Shown in pieces: positions 1-11,636 of a stretch of DNA of 64,000 nucleotides (position 1 is its first letter; every line of letters starts with the position of its first letter). Source of the DNA: Simmondsia chinensis (lineage: Eukaryota > Streptophyta > Magnoliopsida > Caryophyllales > Simmondsiaceae); NCBI GenBank assembly GCA_018398585.1, contig JAGTTD010000008.1, positions 74,501 to 138,500 of the forward strand, written 5' to 3'. The notes beneath the pieces were generated by a model. That model worked only from the letters and a program-made list of their open reading frames with translations, made no database searches and was not told the origin of the DNA. Position numbers and translations under genes: made by a program.

Positions 1-2
1 CA

Positions 3-581
3 ACATTTACGATCAAGAGGATGACTGCTGAGTGGGCCTGGATGCCAGCAGTGGGTAATGTTGCTACTGTCATTTGCTTTGTTATATGCCTAATCTTGAA
101 TGTGAAACTTACAGGTGGCTCGAACCGTGCAATATTCTTGTTGGCGCCTATCTTGCTGTTACTCAACCAGGATTCTGATTTTGTTGCTGGGTTTGGTGAT
201 AAGCAGCGGTACTTCCCTGTAACTGCTGCTATTTCAGCTTATTTAGTCTTGGCTGCAGTATTTAACATCTGGGAAGAAGTTTGGCATGGAAACGCTGGTT
301 GGGGTCTGGAAATCGGTGGTCCAGATTGGTTTTTTGCAGTCAAGAATGTGGCTTTGCTAATTCTGACATGCCCAAGTCACATTGTTTTCAATCAGTTTGT
401 GTGGAGCCAAACAAAGCTGAAAGACTCAGCAGCACTGCTGCCATTACCCCTCAATCTTCCAGCAGTTATAATAACGGATGTGATCAAGATAAAAATATTG
501 GGCCTGCTGGGAATTATTTATTCTCTTGCCCAATATCTAATATCCAGGCAGCAATACCTATCTGGACTGAAGTACATTTAG
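3..581 (+). CDS. NEF1: NEF1 (NO EXINE FORMATION 1) homologue, C-terminal part
   Basis: This is the last part of a large multi-pass membrane protein. The frame is open from base 3 and enters from outside the window, so the ATG at 21 is internal. The 192 residues visible contain several hydrophobic segments, including VGNVATVICFVICLILNV, AIFLLAPILLLL, the AAISAYLVLAAVF region and ILGLLGIIYSLAQYLI. The tail SRQQYLSGLKYI and the block GNAGWGLEIGGPDWFFAVKN match my memory of plant NEF1. In Arabidopsis NEF1 is needed for primexine and exine formation in pollen and is reported in plastid membranes. No intron is visible in this part. The gene runs towards CYP51 on the same strand. The match is from memory and was not searched. 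Confidence 0.85.
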   Translation, partial: TFTIKRMTAEWAWMPAVGNVATVICFVICLILNVKLTGGSNRAIFLLAPILLLLNQDSDFVAGFGDKQRYFPVTAAISAYLVLAAVFNIWEEVWHGNAGWGLEIGGPDWFFAVKNVALLILTCPSHIVFNQFVWSQTKLKDSAALLPLPLNLPAVIITDVIKIKILGLLGIIYSLAQYLISRQQYLSGLKYI

Positions 582-2370
582 ATCTACACATTAAATTTTC
601 AGGTCTGTTTTTGGCCCACTTGTTTTATCTGTAAATGCATAAGCTGGTGCTGGTTCTTGATCGATGTTTATTAGCTTGGAACTTTTTACCAGCAGTTGAG
701 CCCTTGTGAATGCTTGATCTTGAAAAGCCTCTGTTTCAGTGGGGCCTCAATGGATGTCCACAACATATTTTGGAGACGTTCTAACCGACTTGGTGGCGTT
801 TAGAGAGAGGCAGACCACTGACCTGGCCTTTGCCTAGCATAATCAACAGCATTAATTGTTTTGGATGATGATCAGAGTGCCTTAAGTCTGATTTGCGGCT
901 TTTGCTTTTGTGTTTTCTCCTTTCCTTTGCCTCCGTTGCTTTAGAGTGCAAGTCTTTAGTGAATATGTTATTGATTACTTTCGGAATTTATTAACTTGTA
1001 GACCTTTTATTAGCTGTATGTAGACGGGTGACTTTAGAGCGTTCTCTAAATTGGAATCTTGCTCTATCCTTTCAGATCAAAAGAAATAGTGGATGTAAAC
1101 TTCGTTTTAAGTATGATGGGATGACAAGAAAAATGTAGAAAGACAAAGAAAGGCAGACTTGCCCAATGCTTGTAATGGTCTGATTGGATGCCATTACTCT
1201 AGTGCATCAAAAACTTGTGAGAGTAATGCTGCTCCTATCCATGTTTCTAGACTATTCTTCTAAACCATCACTTATAACCAAAACATACCATCTCTAAAAA
1301 ATTGAATTACTTAATGGATTCTGGGCTACAGTTATTGTTTTATTAGGACTATGGTTGATTGAACTATATAAATGAAATAGTTATACGACATTTGTATACA
1401 GTTTTATGAGCAAGTAGATGTGGTCCGTTTCCTCGTGAATTTGGCGTTGAGGTGCCCTTGGTTTTTAAACCTTATTTTAGGAGTACGTGTCTTACATGTA
1501 TTCTCCCTTCAAATGGTACGAAACGTGTTAATTCATCCCTTGTATTGATAAACATAAGTTACCTACCTAATTATACGTTCGACATTCTATTACATGCTAG
1601 TTTGGGATACATGCTTATCCTTGATAACAATAAATACATAAATTTTCTAATCTACATGATTAAACATAATTTAAGGTATCTCATATTAACATAGATTATG
1701 CAACATGTACATAGCAATAGCAATGTACAATACAAATAATTAATATAACATAACTATATTAATTTGTTGAATATTTTGGAAGCTGATTGAACCAATTGCT
1801 TAAATGAACTCTGTATTTTAATGTATTAAGTGTCAATTTAAAATTATGCTCGTTTTAAAAGTGGAAAGCCCAAGGGAAGTAGGATAGAGCTTACTTTGGC
1901 TCACTCTGTGAGAGTGTGATAATATATATAGCTCGAGTTATTTGTACAATTGGTCTCTTATCTTTTTAAATTTAATTAAATTAGTTCATAATCTTTTTTT
2001 TTTTTTGTTCAAATTGACTCCTTAACCTTTTAAATTTGCTTAAATTAATTCCCCATTTTTTCGTTTGTTTCTAATGATCTTTCGTATTTTATTTTATGAT
2101 AAAATTAACCCCCCATATCTTAGGTAAAAAAAAAAAATGAGGAACTAATTTTGTAATAAAATAAAATATGAGAGATTATTTTAAATAAAAGATAAGATAA
2201 GAGATTAATTTTAATAAATTTAAAAAATAAAAAATTAATTTAAATAAAATAAAAAATGAAGAAGTAATAAATAACTGGTACAGTAGATAAAGCTGAACGT
2301 GCTTGGTACTACTAACTGGCTAGTAGCCAGTACGTTACAGCAAGTGAAGCCAACAAGGATTAATCACGGG
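582..2370. other. NEF1 3' UTR and intergenic region up to the CYP51 promoter
   Basis: The first few hundred bases should be the NEF1 3' UTR. The rest is AT-rich, with no convincing gene. The open frame at 1452-1694 has no plant-protein character. A fold-back repeat lies at 1940-2270 (separate entry). Confidence 0.6.
1940..2270. repeat. AT-rich imperfect fold-back repeat (MITE-like)
   Basis: The left arm, beginning TGGTCTCTTATCTTTTTAAA, is roughly the reverse complement of the right arm around 2175-2245 (AAGATAAGATAAGAGATTAA and following AT-rich bases). The left arm itself holds two related units (about 1950 and 2015). No clean terminal duplication was seen, so the family is unassigned. Confidence 0.4.
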
Positions 2371-2372
2371 AC

Positions 2373-2380
2373 TATATATA
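2373..2380 (+). promoter_or_regulatory. Putative TATA box of CYP51
   Basis: TATATATA stands about 30-40 bases before a pyrimidine-rich stretch (2398-2470) that looks like the start of the transcript. It is about 690 bases before the chosen ATG, which fits a leader intron ending at 3058. Confidence 0.45.
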
Positions 2381-2510
2381 TCAGGAGGAATCTGAGCTCC
2401 GTCTCTTCCCTGCTCGGCTCATACCTACAATAATAGCAGGTCTCTTCTCTTTTCTTCTCACCATCTTCGACTTTTGAGGTGCATCCCTACTCTTATATAA
2501 TTTGTTATTT

Positions 2511-2890
2511 TGGATGCTCTACATCTAATTGATTTAATTTTTGTTATTTGGATTTGTGAATCGGCGGAATGGCTGTTCTAGGTTTTCTTACTCTTAATAC
2601 TTTGATGGATTTGTTTTTGCCAGCTGTTCATTTTCGTGGATGCTCTAGATCTAATGGATTTGATTTTGCTACTTGGAATTGTGAATCGGCGGAATGGCTG
2701 TTCCTAGGTTTTCTTACTCTTGATAGTTTGATGGCTTTGTCAATATCCCATTTTGATGGGTTTGTTTTTGCCAGTTGTTCATTTTAGTGGATGCTTTAGA
2801 TCTAATGGATTTGATTTTGCTATTTGGATTTGTGAATCGGTGGAATGGGTGTTCTAGGTTTTCTTACTCTTGGCTCTGTCAATATCCATT
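2511..2890 (+). repeat. Tandem repeat, about 2.7 copies of 126-151 bp, in the CYP51 leader intron
   Basis: Copies begin with TGGATGCTCT or TGGATGCTTT at 2511, 2637 and 2788. Each carries GTGAATCGGYGGAATGG and GGTTTTCTTACTCTT. The second copy is longer by about 25 bases. The array lies between a likely leader exon (before about 2440) and the acceptor at 3058. Confidence 0.75.
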
Positions 2891-3060
2891 GCATTTTGGC
2901 TTTTACTTGCGTTTCTTGCTGCTGCATGTGACCCTCTTCGCCAGTTTATTTTTCTGATCCCCTTGCTTTTGCTCTTTCCCATTTTGACTTTGATTTTCCT
3001 GTTTCCAGTCCCGATCGAAGCTTCGATTCATTGCTTACTCTGAATCCTCCAATTTCAGCA

Positions 3061-5767
3061 ATGGAGGTGGAGGCGGAGGCGGTAGACAGCAAGCAGAAGA
3101 TGATGAGCGTGGGATTGCTCATCGTTGCGACTCTGGTAGTGGCCAAACTCATCTCAGCTCTGATAATCCCAGCCAGATCCAGAAAGCGGCTGCCACCGGT
3201 GGTGAAGGCATGGCCGCCAGCCATCGGAGGGCTCCTGCGTTTCCTGAAAGGGCCCATGGTGATGCTGCATCAGGAGTACCCTAAGCATGGGGGAGTATTC
3301 ACCTTGAATATAGGGCACAAGAAGATCACCTTCTTGATAGGGCCGGAGGTGTCGGCCCATTTCTTCAAGGCCTCAGAGTCAGATCTGAGTCAGCAGGAGG
3401 TGTACCGCTTCAATGTGCCCACCTTTGGGCCCGGGGTGGTGTTCGATGTTGACTATTCCATTCGACAGGAGCAGTTCCGCTTCTTCACCGAGGCTCTTAG
3501 GGTTAACAAGTTGAAGGCTTATGTGGATCAAATGATTCTTGAAGCCGAGGTTTCCCTTTCCTTCTTTTCTTCCCCCTGCTTTGCGTTCTATTTGCATTGC
3601 ATTGTTCCTCGTCTTTGCATTTCTATCCTCAGGAGGAAACTGCTGACATGATTAACATTCTCGTTTCACCATGTGTCTGCGCTTGAATTCCATTTATTGT
3701 TGATATAAAATGCTTAGCATTATAGAAGAATATGTTACTCACCATATGTTCCTAGGGGACTACTCACCAATGCCCTTTCTAGCAGGGGTGTGAATGATTC
3801 AGTTATTTGGTAAATTCCTTGTGTTTAAGATTATTAAGGATCATTCATGTTTGTTAACAGGCCTGACAAGTAAATCAGGCAAGCTTGAGGAAACTCAATA
3901 ATGAGCCAACACCAAACATGGGATACTCGACTCATTAAACTTTATGAATTGTATGTTAACGGCTCATCAAAAGCTCATTAAAGGTTCTATAAGAACTTAA
4001 TTAAACCTTTTTAGTGGCTCAATTAGCTTGATAACGAATCAATAATAGGTCGTTAGTAGCCCAAATATCTCGTTAAATCATCAAAAATTTAGAGTGTGAA
4101 GTGCAGTTAGATCCTACAACCATTCGGTACAAAACCATAGCTAATTAGTAACTGAACAGCAAGCTCGACTCGGCTCAGGTCAGTTAACTTAATGAGTCAA
4201 GTCAAGCCCTATATTTATAATGCTAGTATCTTATCAATTTTGAAAGCTTAAGGCTTAGCTCTGACGCAAGCTCATTAGAACTTAACGAGCTCGAGTTGGA
4301 ATTAGGAGGTGCTTAGTTTCCAACTCAGCTTGTTTACGCCCCTGTTTTTCACCCTTTATCTTATCTGCAACTCTTTGCATGGCTGAATCGTATTCTTGTG
4401 ATTAGTTTACTAGCTGATTCGAATGATGTCCAAGGATTAGCATTCTCTTTCGGGGCTGTTAGAATTTCTATCACGTAGTGTATGACCGTCTATGAGTTGT
4501 CAGACTGTGAACATCAAAATTGCCCTGCAAGACTAAATCCCTTTAAACATCATTAGTTTATGCTTAGATCTGAACAACAGTTAGTCACTTGTAAAGTTAC
4601 GATGCTCACGATTAATGACAGTACTCTCGGTTCTGTAATTTGGGTAAAAAGGCCTGTAAAAACCTGAACTTTGAGCTCTTTCCTCGTCGATGATTATTTA
4701 CAGAGCCACCATAGAAACTGCTACCGAATTATTTGTTTACATTAGTCTTCGTATCCTGTAATTTGCAGGACTTTTTCTCAAAATGGGGAGATAGTGGGGA
4801 GGTAGACTTGAAGTATGAGCTGGAGCATCTTATCATCTTGACAGCAAGTAGATGCCTGTTGGGTCGTGAAGTCCGTGACAAGCTCTTTGATGACGTCTCC
4901 GCTCTCTTCCATGACCTTGATAATGGAATGCAGCCTATTAGCGTTATTTTCCCATACTTGCCCATCCCAGCTCATCGCCATCGTGATAGAGCTCGTAAGA
5001 GGCTTGCAGAGATTTTCACCAGCATTATTGCTTCTCGTAAAGCCTCTGGCAAGTCTGAGCAAGACATGCTTCAATGCTTTATTGACTCAAAATACAAGGA
5101 TGGTCGTCCCACAACTGAAGGAGAGGTCACCGGTCTGCTCATTGCCGCTCTATTTGCTGGCCAGCATACAAGTTCCATTACTTCTACGTGGACAGGAGCT
5201 TACCTTCTACGTTACAAGCCATACCTGTCAGCTGCTTTGGATGAGCAGAAGAGCTTAATGAAGAAGCACGGGGAGAAAGTTGATCATGATATTCTATCAG
5301 AGATGGAAGTCTTGTATCGGTGTATCAAGGAGGCGTTGAGGCTGCACCCGCCTCTGATAATGCTGCTACGCCAATCGCACACTGATTTTAGCGTGACAAC
5401 TCGTGAGGGGAAAGAATATGATATTCCAAAGGGTCATATTGTGGCGGCGTCACCAGCATTTGCCAACCGCCTCCCGTATATATACAAGGACCCAGACATG
5501 TATGATCCTGAAAGATTCGCCCCAGGGAGGGATGAAGACAAGTTAGCAGGTCAGTTCTCTTACATATCATTCGGAGGGGGTAGGCATGGTTGCCTGGGGG
5601 AGCCATTCGCATATCTGCAGATAAAGGCGATTTGGAGCCATTTGCTGAGAAATTTTGACCTGGAATTGATTTCACCTTTCCCGGAGATTGATTGGAATGC
5701 CATGGTGGTGGGTGTAAAAGGAAAGGTCATGGTGCGGTACAAGCGCAGGAAACTTTCCATCGAGTAA
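3061..5767 (+). CDS. CYP51G1: Sterol 14-alpha-demethylase (obtusifoliol 14-demethylase), CYP51G1
   Basis: CDS = join(3061-3549, 4769-5767), 495 residues, phase-0 junction, as in the plant CYP51 family. The enzyme is an ER cytochrome P450 that removes the 14-alpha methyl of obtusifoliol in phytosterol synthesis. An N-terminal membrane anchor (VGLLIVATLVVAKLISALII) is followed by KRLPPVVKAWPP. The I-helix AGQHTSSITSTWTG starts near residue 293, the ExxR motif EALR is at 351-354, and the haem loop FGGGRHGCLG starts near 431 with the ligand Cys at 438. An upstream in-frame ATG at 3031 probably lies inside a leader intron, because a good acceptor (CCTCCAATTTCAG) ends at 3058; the start at 3061 also matches the family length. 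The 1.2-kb intron holds a dispersed repeat. Confidence 0.95.
3783..4344. mobile_element. Non-autonomous dispersed element with short terminal inverted repeats, in the CYP51 intron
   Basis: The ends CAGGGGTGTGAA (3783-3794) and GTTTACGCCCCTG (4332-4344) form an imperfect inverted repeat. The body is rich in AAGCTCATTAA, AGCTCGACTCGGCTCA and GAGCTCGAG words. This is a very common but poorly classified plant repeat type. A related copy sits in the Mei2-like gene (59,560-60,070). No target duplication was resolved. Confidence 0.6.
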
Positions 5768-6534
5768 TGAAATGTGATGGCTTCTGGGCTCTATAAATGC
5801 ACATCACCGTTCTGTGCTTTGTTATGGTCGATCCTTGTTGAGTGTATTTTGCTGTTGCTTTTGAGCTTGTGAAGACTTGTTTTCGCAATAGAATTACAAG
5901 TGTCTTGGATCTTGTACTGTGTTCTCTTTTCAGCTCACTGGCTAGTTATCATCTTTGAACTTGTTTCCCTTGAAATCTATTCTCTTGCAAGACAGGGGCA
6001 GGTTAAGCAATCAGTGCGCTCACTGTTTCATATATTACCAGGCAAACACACTAAATGGGTTGATGGCCAGTTCAAAATGTTTGTATCCACTGATACTCTC
6101 AACTACTTTGTAAACATACAACGTGCACCCACATCACTACCATCTTGTGCACACACGCCCACATCGTATCATATATATATATAGAGGGCGCGGGAGAGGG
6201 AGAGGGAGAGGGAGAGGGAGGAACAAATACAGCATAATATGTACACTTGGTATAGTGGCATGTACAACACATTCACAAGTAATGCAAAATTTTCAAAAGA
6301 AAAAGGCGGATCTTCTGCAGTGAGATGTAGAACGTTCATGTCTAGCACCTCAAAGTCTCCTGTTTTCTTCAACGGAGTAACAACCAGCAGTAGCTTTCCT
6401 GGCTGAAATGTGATCTTGTCGGTTGATGCAAGTGTATATATATGAAAGCTTGTCACGACCAGTTACTTGGCTGTCACAAAAACCAAGATTAACCTCAATA
6501 ACAAACTATGGTGAATCACAGATAGGGAGAAAAT
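5768..6534. other. Convergent 3' UTR region between CYP51 and FKBP19
   Basis: The two genes converge here. A purine microsatellite of GGGAGA-type units lies at 6184-6221, next to a short (TA)n run. No gene is seen. Confidence 0.6.
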
Positions 6535-9500
6535 TCAACTTGTTAGAATCTTGAGGAGTTCAATGTCAAATAAAAGAGTCTTGTCTATCAATCCTTGATT
6601 CCTCAGCACAAAATCCAATGCTCGTTGGCCCTGTTAACACAAGAGAATGACATCATCCCACGGGAACCTGGAAACACTACCCCAAAAACCAAAATCAAGC
6701 CATGTTACCGAAAATGTCATTGGCCTAGGTCCCTTCTTGTTGAAGTCATTGTCAGGATAACCCAACTCTGGGGGCACTATAATCCTACAACACGCAAGGA
6801 AGTTTCCCGTTAGTAGTGATAATCCATACAGATACAATATCTAAAATACAATTTGGATAAATCTTGGATTTCAGAAGAAACCCATCAGAACTTGTAAATT
6901 TAGGTTTGTGTATGGTTGGGTATGGAATCATTCTTTCATGAGGCTAAATTGTGAGTAAAACCATTGCATTGCCTAATTCAGAGGGAAGAGACCATATTAA
7001 TTATTTTTCTGCAAGCATGGTCTGGGATGCTCAGCATGCAACCCCTCGTGTCCAAAAGGTCTTAATATGATTTGATTGTCCCATTCCACATGCGTTTGGC
7101 TTTGAAAATCTAGTAAAACGACAGAAGCTAGACACCTACCACACACGCTGCTCCAAATATATTACATTGTCAAAAGTTTTCAGTGAATTCTCAAAGAATA
7201 AATGCTGCCAGAGGGCAGTAGCCGGCACCATACCTTCTAATACCACCAAGAGCCATGCCTGTGACAGCTTCCTCAAAAGCCGGAATGACCTAAATCAAGG
7301 TGCAGGCCATGCCCACAAATCTCCATCAGATGTTTTTACATTCCAAAGTTAAGCAAAGAAAAGGTGCGAAATGACCACTAACAAGTACCAATTATTTTTC
7401 TTTTACATAATTCCCATTAAGATAACAGGGAACAGAGCATCATCATAATCAACTGCAGTACATGACGTCCAACATGCTAGCCACACACACACCGAGCAAA
7501 TAAATAAGCAAGCACAAGAGATAAACGAGTGGAGTGCAAAAGAGAGATTCAGGCGCGAAAACATCATGACCTAGGGGCTTAGTTTAACAAGTTTGGCAAG
7601 AGATGTTTTATAGAAGGAATGCTATCAGCTGGGGGGGTGGTGGTTGGGGGGAGGCATGCTATCAAACTCTTCTATAATTTTCACAACACCAAATGGATTA
7701 GAACTTCTGCAATCTGAAGTGTGTTTCTTTACCTCTTGTGATCCTATTTTAAATTTGAAGAAATCTTTGTCATCACCCTGCACATTTATAATTCATGAAA
7801 AGTTGGGGTTACTCAAATTGCATAAATGGATTGGGAATGAGAGCATGTAGTAGGGTATACCTCAAAGGAACCACCCTTTGTCTTGTTTCGAGCTTCAAAT
7901 ATACGCCCGTAATATCCTATGGTGTAACCATCCCAATCAACCTGGAATTTGATCACGACATGTAATAAAAACTACGGAAGAACCAGCTAGACAAATGAAA
8001 TAGGTAGCCCCTGGTTCCTGATTACAGTGCGAGAAAAGAAACATTGTAGCATCTAAAGTGAAACCTGACTATAACAACAACAACCAACCCAGTGCCTCAA
8101 GGACTCCCGCATATGCATGGTCCCCCCGGGGGGAAGGATGTACGCAGCCTTACCCCTTCAAGGTAAGGGAGGCTGTGTTCGAGAACCTCCAACTTGAGAA
8201 GAAGAGAGGCATACAGACATACAAGCATGAAACATGAAGTATTATAGCATAAAAGCATAAAACCATAGAGCATAAGAGCAAGAGCAAGAACAGCGGCCCA
8301 AAGCAAGCATAGAGGAAGCAAGCAGCAGCAATAGGCGGTATGACAACAAACATTTTGCGTAAGACAAACAAGCAGACATATAAGCCTAAGGGTACTAGTG
8401 CTAGCCAAAATAAGCTCCACTATCCTACACCCTACACCGCTAAATCGGCTACCCTTATGCTACCCCTTCATTGGGCTCTATCTAAGGCCATCTCCTCCTG
8501 TAGGTTTAGGTGAGTGAGATCTTGTCGAATTGTCTCCATCCATCTCTTCTTTGGCCTGCCTCTTCCTCTCCTCCCGATCGTAGCATGGAGCTATTCGCAT
8601 CTTCTGACAGGGGCATTGGTCAGCCTCCCCTTAACATGCCCAAACCACCACACGTTGCTCCCTCAATTTATCTTCGATTGGGGCCACGTCCATTTTGCCT
8701 CTTATGACGTCATTCCCGATCATATCCTTCCTTGTGTGTCCACACATCCTCCGCAACATCCTCATCTCCGCCACCTTCAGCTTCTGTGTATGAAGGCATT
8801 TCGATGGCCAACACTCCATACCATAGGACATAGCCGGTCTCACTACTGTCTTATAGTATTTTCCTTTAACTTTATGGGGAACTTTCTATCGCACAGTATA
8901 GCAGAGGCCAACCTCCGTTTATGCCAGCCTATTTTAATGCGGTTGTTGACATCCTTGTCAACTACGCTGTCCTATTATACTATAGAATCCAAGTATCTAA
9001 AACACTCCTATTTTAAAGGGGTCGTTCTAAACAAGTTATAGACTATCATCGTTAATTTGTCAGTAAAAGGGGTTGTTCCAAGCTGAAATTTCTTTCTTAG
9101 TTGCACTATTTTATCAGAAAATCTCCAAACTTTTGATGTACTGCCTGGTGCAGTCAGGACCATTCAGCAGCAAGGCATAAAGGTTGCTTTTTGATAAACT
9201 TAACGGGAAGCACTATAAATGAAGCAAATAATGTGGCAAAACTACTGTGCAAAAGATGGTCTTCAAGCCAATCTAAAGGGAAGGACCAAGATGGCTTTAT
9301 TTTCTCTTAACAGTCTTCTGGAGAACCTCTCTTTCCGGGCAACTAAAAGAAGATACGAAGAAGCTCAAAGCAAAAACGTCTGTAGAGAGAAGCTTATTTT
9401 GTTTAATTAACAAGTTAAAGCAACTATTGGTGAATCCATAGTAAATTAGTATACTCACCACAACAGTCTGCCCCATCTTAGGTGTAGGACCAGATCCCAC

Positions 9501-10420
9501 TCTCAGGTCCTGCATTGTCATATCAAGCTCTGGGGTCGTCAGAAAAGAACGATAATGTAAAGGTAAAATGTGAAGGGTATAAGGACTTGACAACCTTGAA
9601 CTGAAGACCAGACTCCGTTTCAATGTAGTCAGGGTAACGCATCTTGGTCTTGCCATAATCTTTTCCCCTAAGCGCTGGCACTGCAGTTTTTGATTAATGC
9701 AGATTCAGTGACCAATGGAACCAGCCAAAGTATGTGACAGACTCACAGAGGCGCATATACAGCAGTGAGATCTAAGGAGAAGGGTTTACTGTCTGTAAAC
9801 TTAGAAGAGGATGAGTCCGCTGTTGCGGAGGAGACATCAGAGACGTTCAAGAGCGACCCTGAAGTCATCAACCCAATGAATGAGATGCATACTTGTCTTC
9901 GTTTAGATAGCTGCACTTTACAAGAGCTCTCCCTGCTTCCGCGTGCATCAATGTTTCTAGTAGAAGCAGAAATTTCAAATGGCCGCCAACGTTCTGCAAC
10001 CAAGCATAGATTTTGATTTACAAAAGAGAAACAACAAACTGGAAAACTTCAGGAAAAGGGGGTGGGGGAGGTGAAGAGAGAGAGAGAGAGAGAGATCTAA
10101 CAACCATGTAGTGCGGGCAGAAGGAGAGCAGAAGATTCTCGAGAATTATGAGAAAAGGAATTAGGGTTCAATCTTCTGAGCCATCTCTGAAATAACAGCG
10201 AGCAAATTCAGGAAATAGCATCAAATTATGCAAATATGAGGACCCATCATTACTCTCATATACAGGGCTGCTAGCAGGTGGGGAATTTTCAGTTAGGAAA
10301 TGACAAGAAAGAAGAGTTTGAAGAAAAGAAATGGCGTACCCATTGAGAATAAGGATCTCCTCTATGTAAAGAACCGCATTTAACTGGAATTGGATATCCA
10401 GTAGCTGATAATGTTGCCAT
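6535..10420 (-). CDS. FKBP19: Plastid FKBP-type peptidyl-prolyl isomerase, FKBP19-like
   Basis: Exons on the minus strand: 10375-10420, 9790-9993, 9595-9680, 9459-9509, 7861-7941, 7733-7777, 7234-7289, 6709-6784, 6535-6630 (741 bp, 246 residues). All junctions have GT-AG ends and keep phase. The protein has a transit-peptide-like N-terminus and a second targeting stretch with paired basic residues before a hydrophobic run (KRRQVCISFIGLMTSG), suggesting the thylakoid lumen. The FKBP domain follows: KDYGKTKMRYPDYIETESGL, DLRVGSGP, VDWDGYTIGYYGRIFEARNK, FEEAVTGMALGG, IIVPPELGYPDNDF, and the tail LLFDIELLKI. These blocks match Arabidopsis FKBP19 as I recall it. Exon 1 is the weak point: its donor at 10374 (GTTCTT) is poor but gives the right phase. 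The stronger-looking donor at 10339 would break the frame. Confidence 0.9.
8071..9035 (-). mobile_element. 5'-truncated RTE-clade LINE in FKBP19 intron 4
   Basis: On the minus strand the tail is (TTG)n (8071-8088 reads CAA repeats on +). It is preceded by the RTE 3' UTR words AAGGCTGCGTACATCC and GAGGCACTGGG. Upstream lies the C-terminal part of the reverse transcriptase ORF: VVRPAMSYGMECWP, KVAEMRMLRRMCGHTR, VAPIEDKLRE, then RRWMETIRQDL in another frame. Stops and frameshifts show it is dead. The 5' boundary near 9035 is approximate. Confidence 0.85.
10076..10096. repeat. (GA)n microsatellite
   Basis: A GA run lies in FKBP19 intron 1. A second GA run at 10441-10465 sits just upstream of the FKBP19 ATG and reads as a CT-rich leader on the minus strand. 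Confidence 0.8.
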
Positions 10421-11636
10421 CTCCTCCTCTTCAGCAAAGGGAGAGCGAGAGAGAGAGAGAGAGAACAGCAGTAGGCCGCTTCCCGGCAAAGACAACGACC
10501 ACCACCCATGCCAATGTCCCCCCATTTCATTAGATGATATCCGTTAGTCAAGTGTACATAGAAATTATTTTAAATTTTAAATATAAATGCATATAATGAA
10601 ATAGGTTTTAAATTATAAAAAAAATTAATTATTTAAATATTATTTTTCATAAGTTTATATTTTAGAATGTAATGATATAGTTAAATTGAATATCTAAACT
10701 GCACCTTCGAATCATCTAAATACAATTATTTTTAGGTTATCCTTGCCAATGGATTCAAAAGTTTTTGGTCTAGTTGAGCGATGTTGAAGGATATTTAAGT
10801 GATTTTCAATTATAGGTATTGATGTAATTGTAATGTTACTCACTGTTAATCCACAGATCTTGTGTTCAAAGCTCATTATTTATTGTAGCAAGCCTTATCA
10901 ACGTTTAAAAAAAAATCCTAATTCATAGTGAGTAATCTACACCTCCTTTCCTTGGCTTGATATGCCTTGCACACTTGTTCAGAGTGTCGTATAAATCAGG
11001 ATGCAGTTATCTCGAATAGGAACCAAGCTTCACAAAGGCGCAACAATGACTGATCATAATGTACTGAAGTTCAGAATGTCCACATCTCGCATCCAAATAG
11101 ATGGGGCAAAGCACAATATTAACATAATCTACTGTTCTAAAATAAATGTTTCGTATTGATTTGTCATCTTCAATCATTCTCATACTTGCATCTTAATATA
11201 CTACACCAACTTCCTCAAAATATGTTTAAATTCTCAGTACCCTTTCAAACCAACAAGCAAACCTGAATTGCTTAGCAAAAGAAAAAGGCAAACATGACCA
11301 GAAAAAGAAGGTAATGGAAGAATGGAGCAAAGGAACACCAACAGTAAAAATTACATAAAAACCAGCAAATACATCCATGCAACATATTATACCTAATAGC
11401 ACCTTTCCTCTTTCCGTTCCTTTTTCTTTTTACTTGACAACCCCACAATAATCTAAAAACTCAAGACTACAGACTGCCTTTAAGATCCACTTTATTTGTT
11501 CTAACCCAACAATGCACGATTTCTGTACTAACTTAGTACTTTTCAGGAAAAGGGTAATACACCAAAACGCAAAGCACAATTTATTGGGATTGTCCAAAAG
11601 CAGCAGAGCATTCATGAAGCACCAACGGGGTAGCAC
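10421..11636. other. Intergenic: FKBP19 promoter side and TRA2 3' side
   Basis: AT-rich sequence between the FKBP19 start and the TRA2 stop. The right half should hold the TRA2 3' UTR. No open frame here resembles a protein. Confidence 0.5.

Noticed and set aside
3031..3060. Upstream ATG at 3031 as the CYP51 start
   Set aside because: A strong acceptor ends at 3058, so 3031 is probably intronic. The family length fits the ATG at 3061.
8514..9041. 175-residue open frame on the plus strand
   Set aside because: It is antisense to the RTE LINE coding region.
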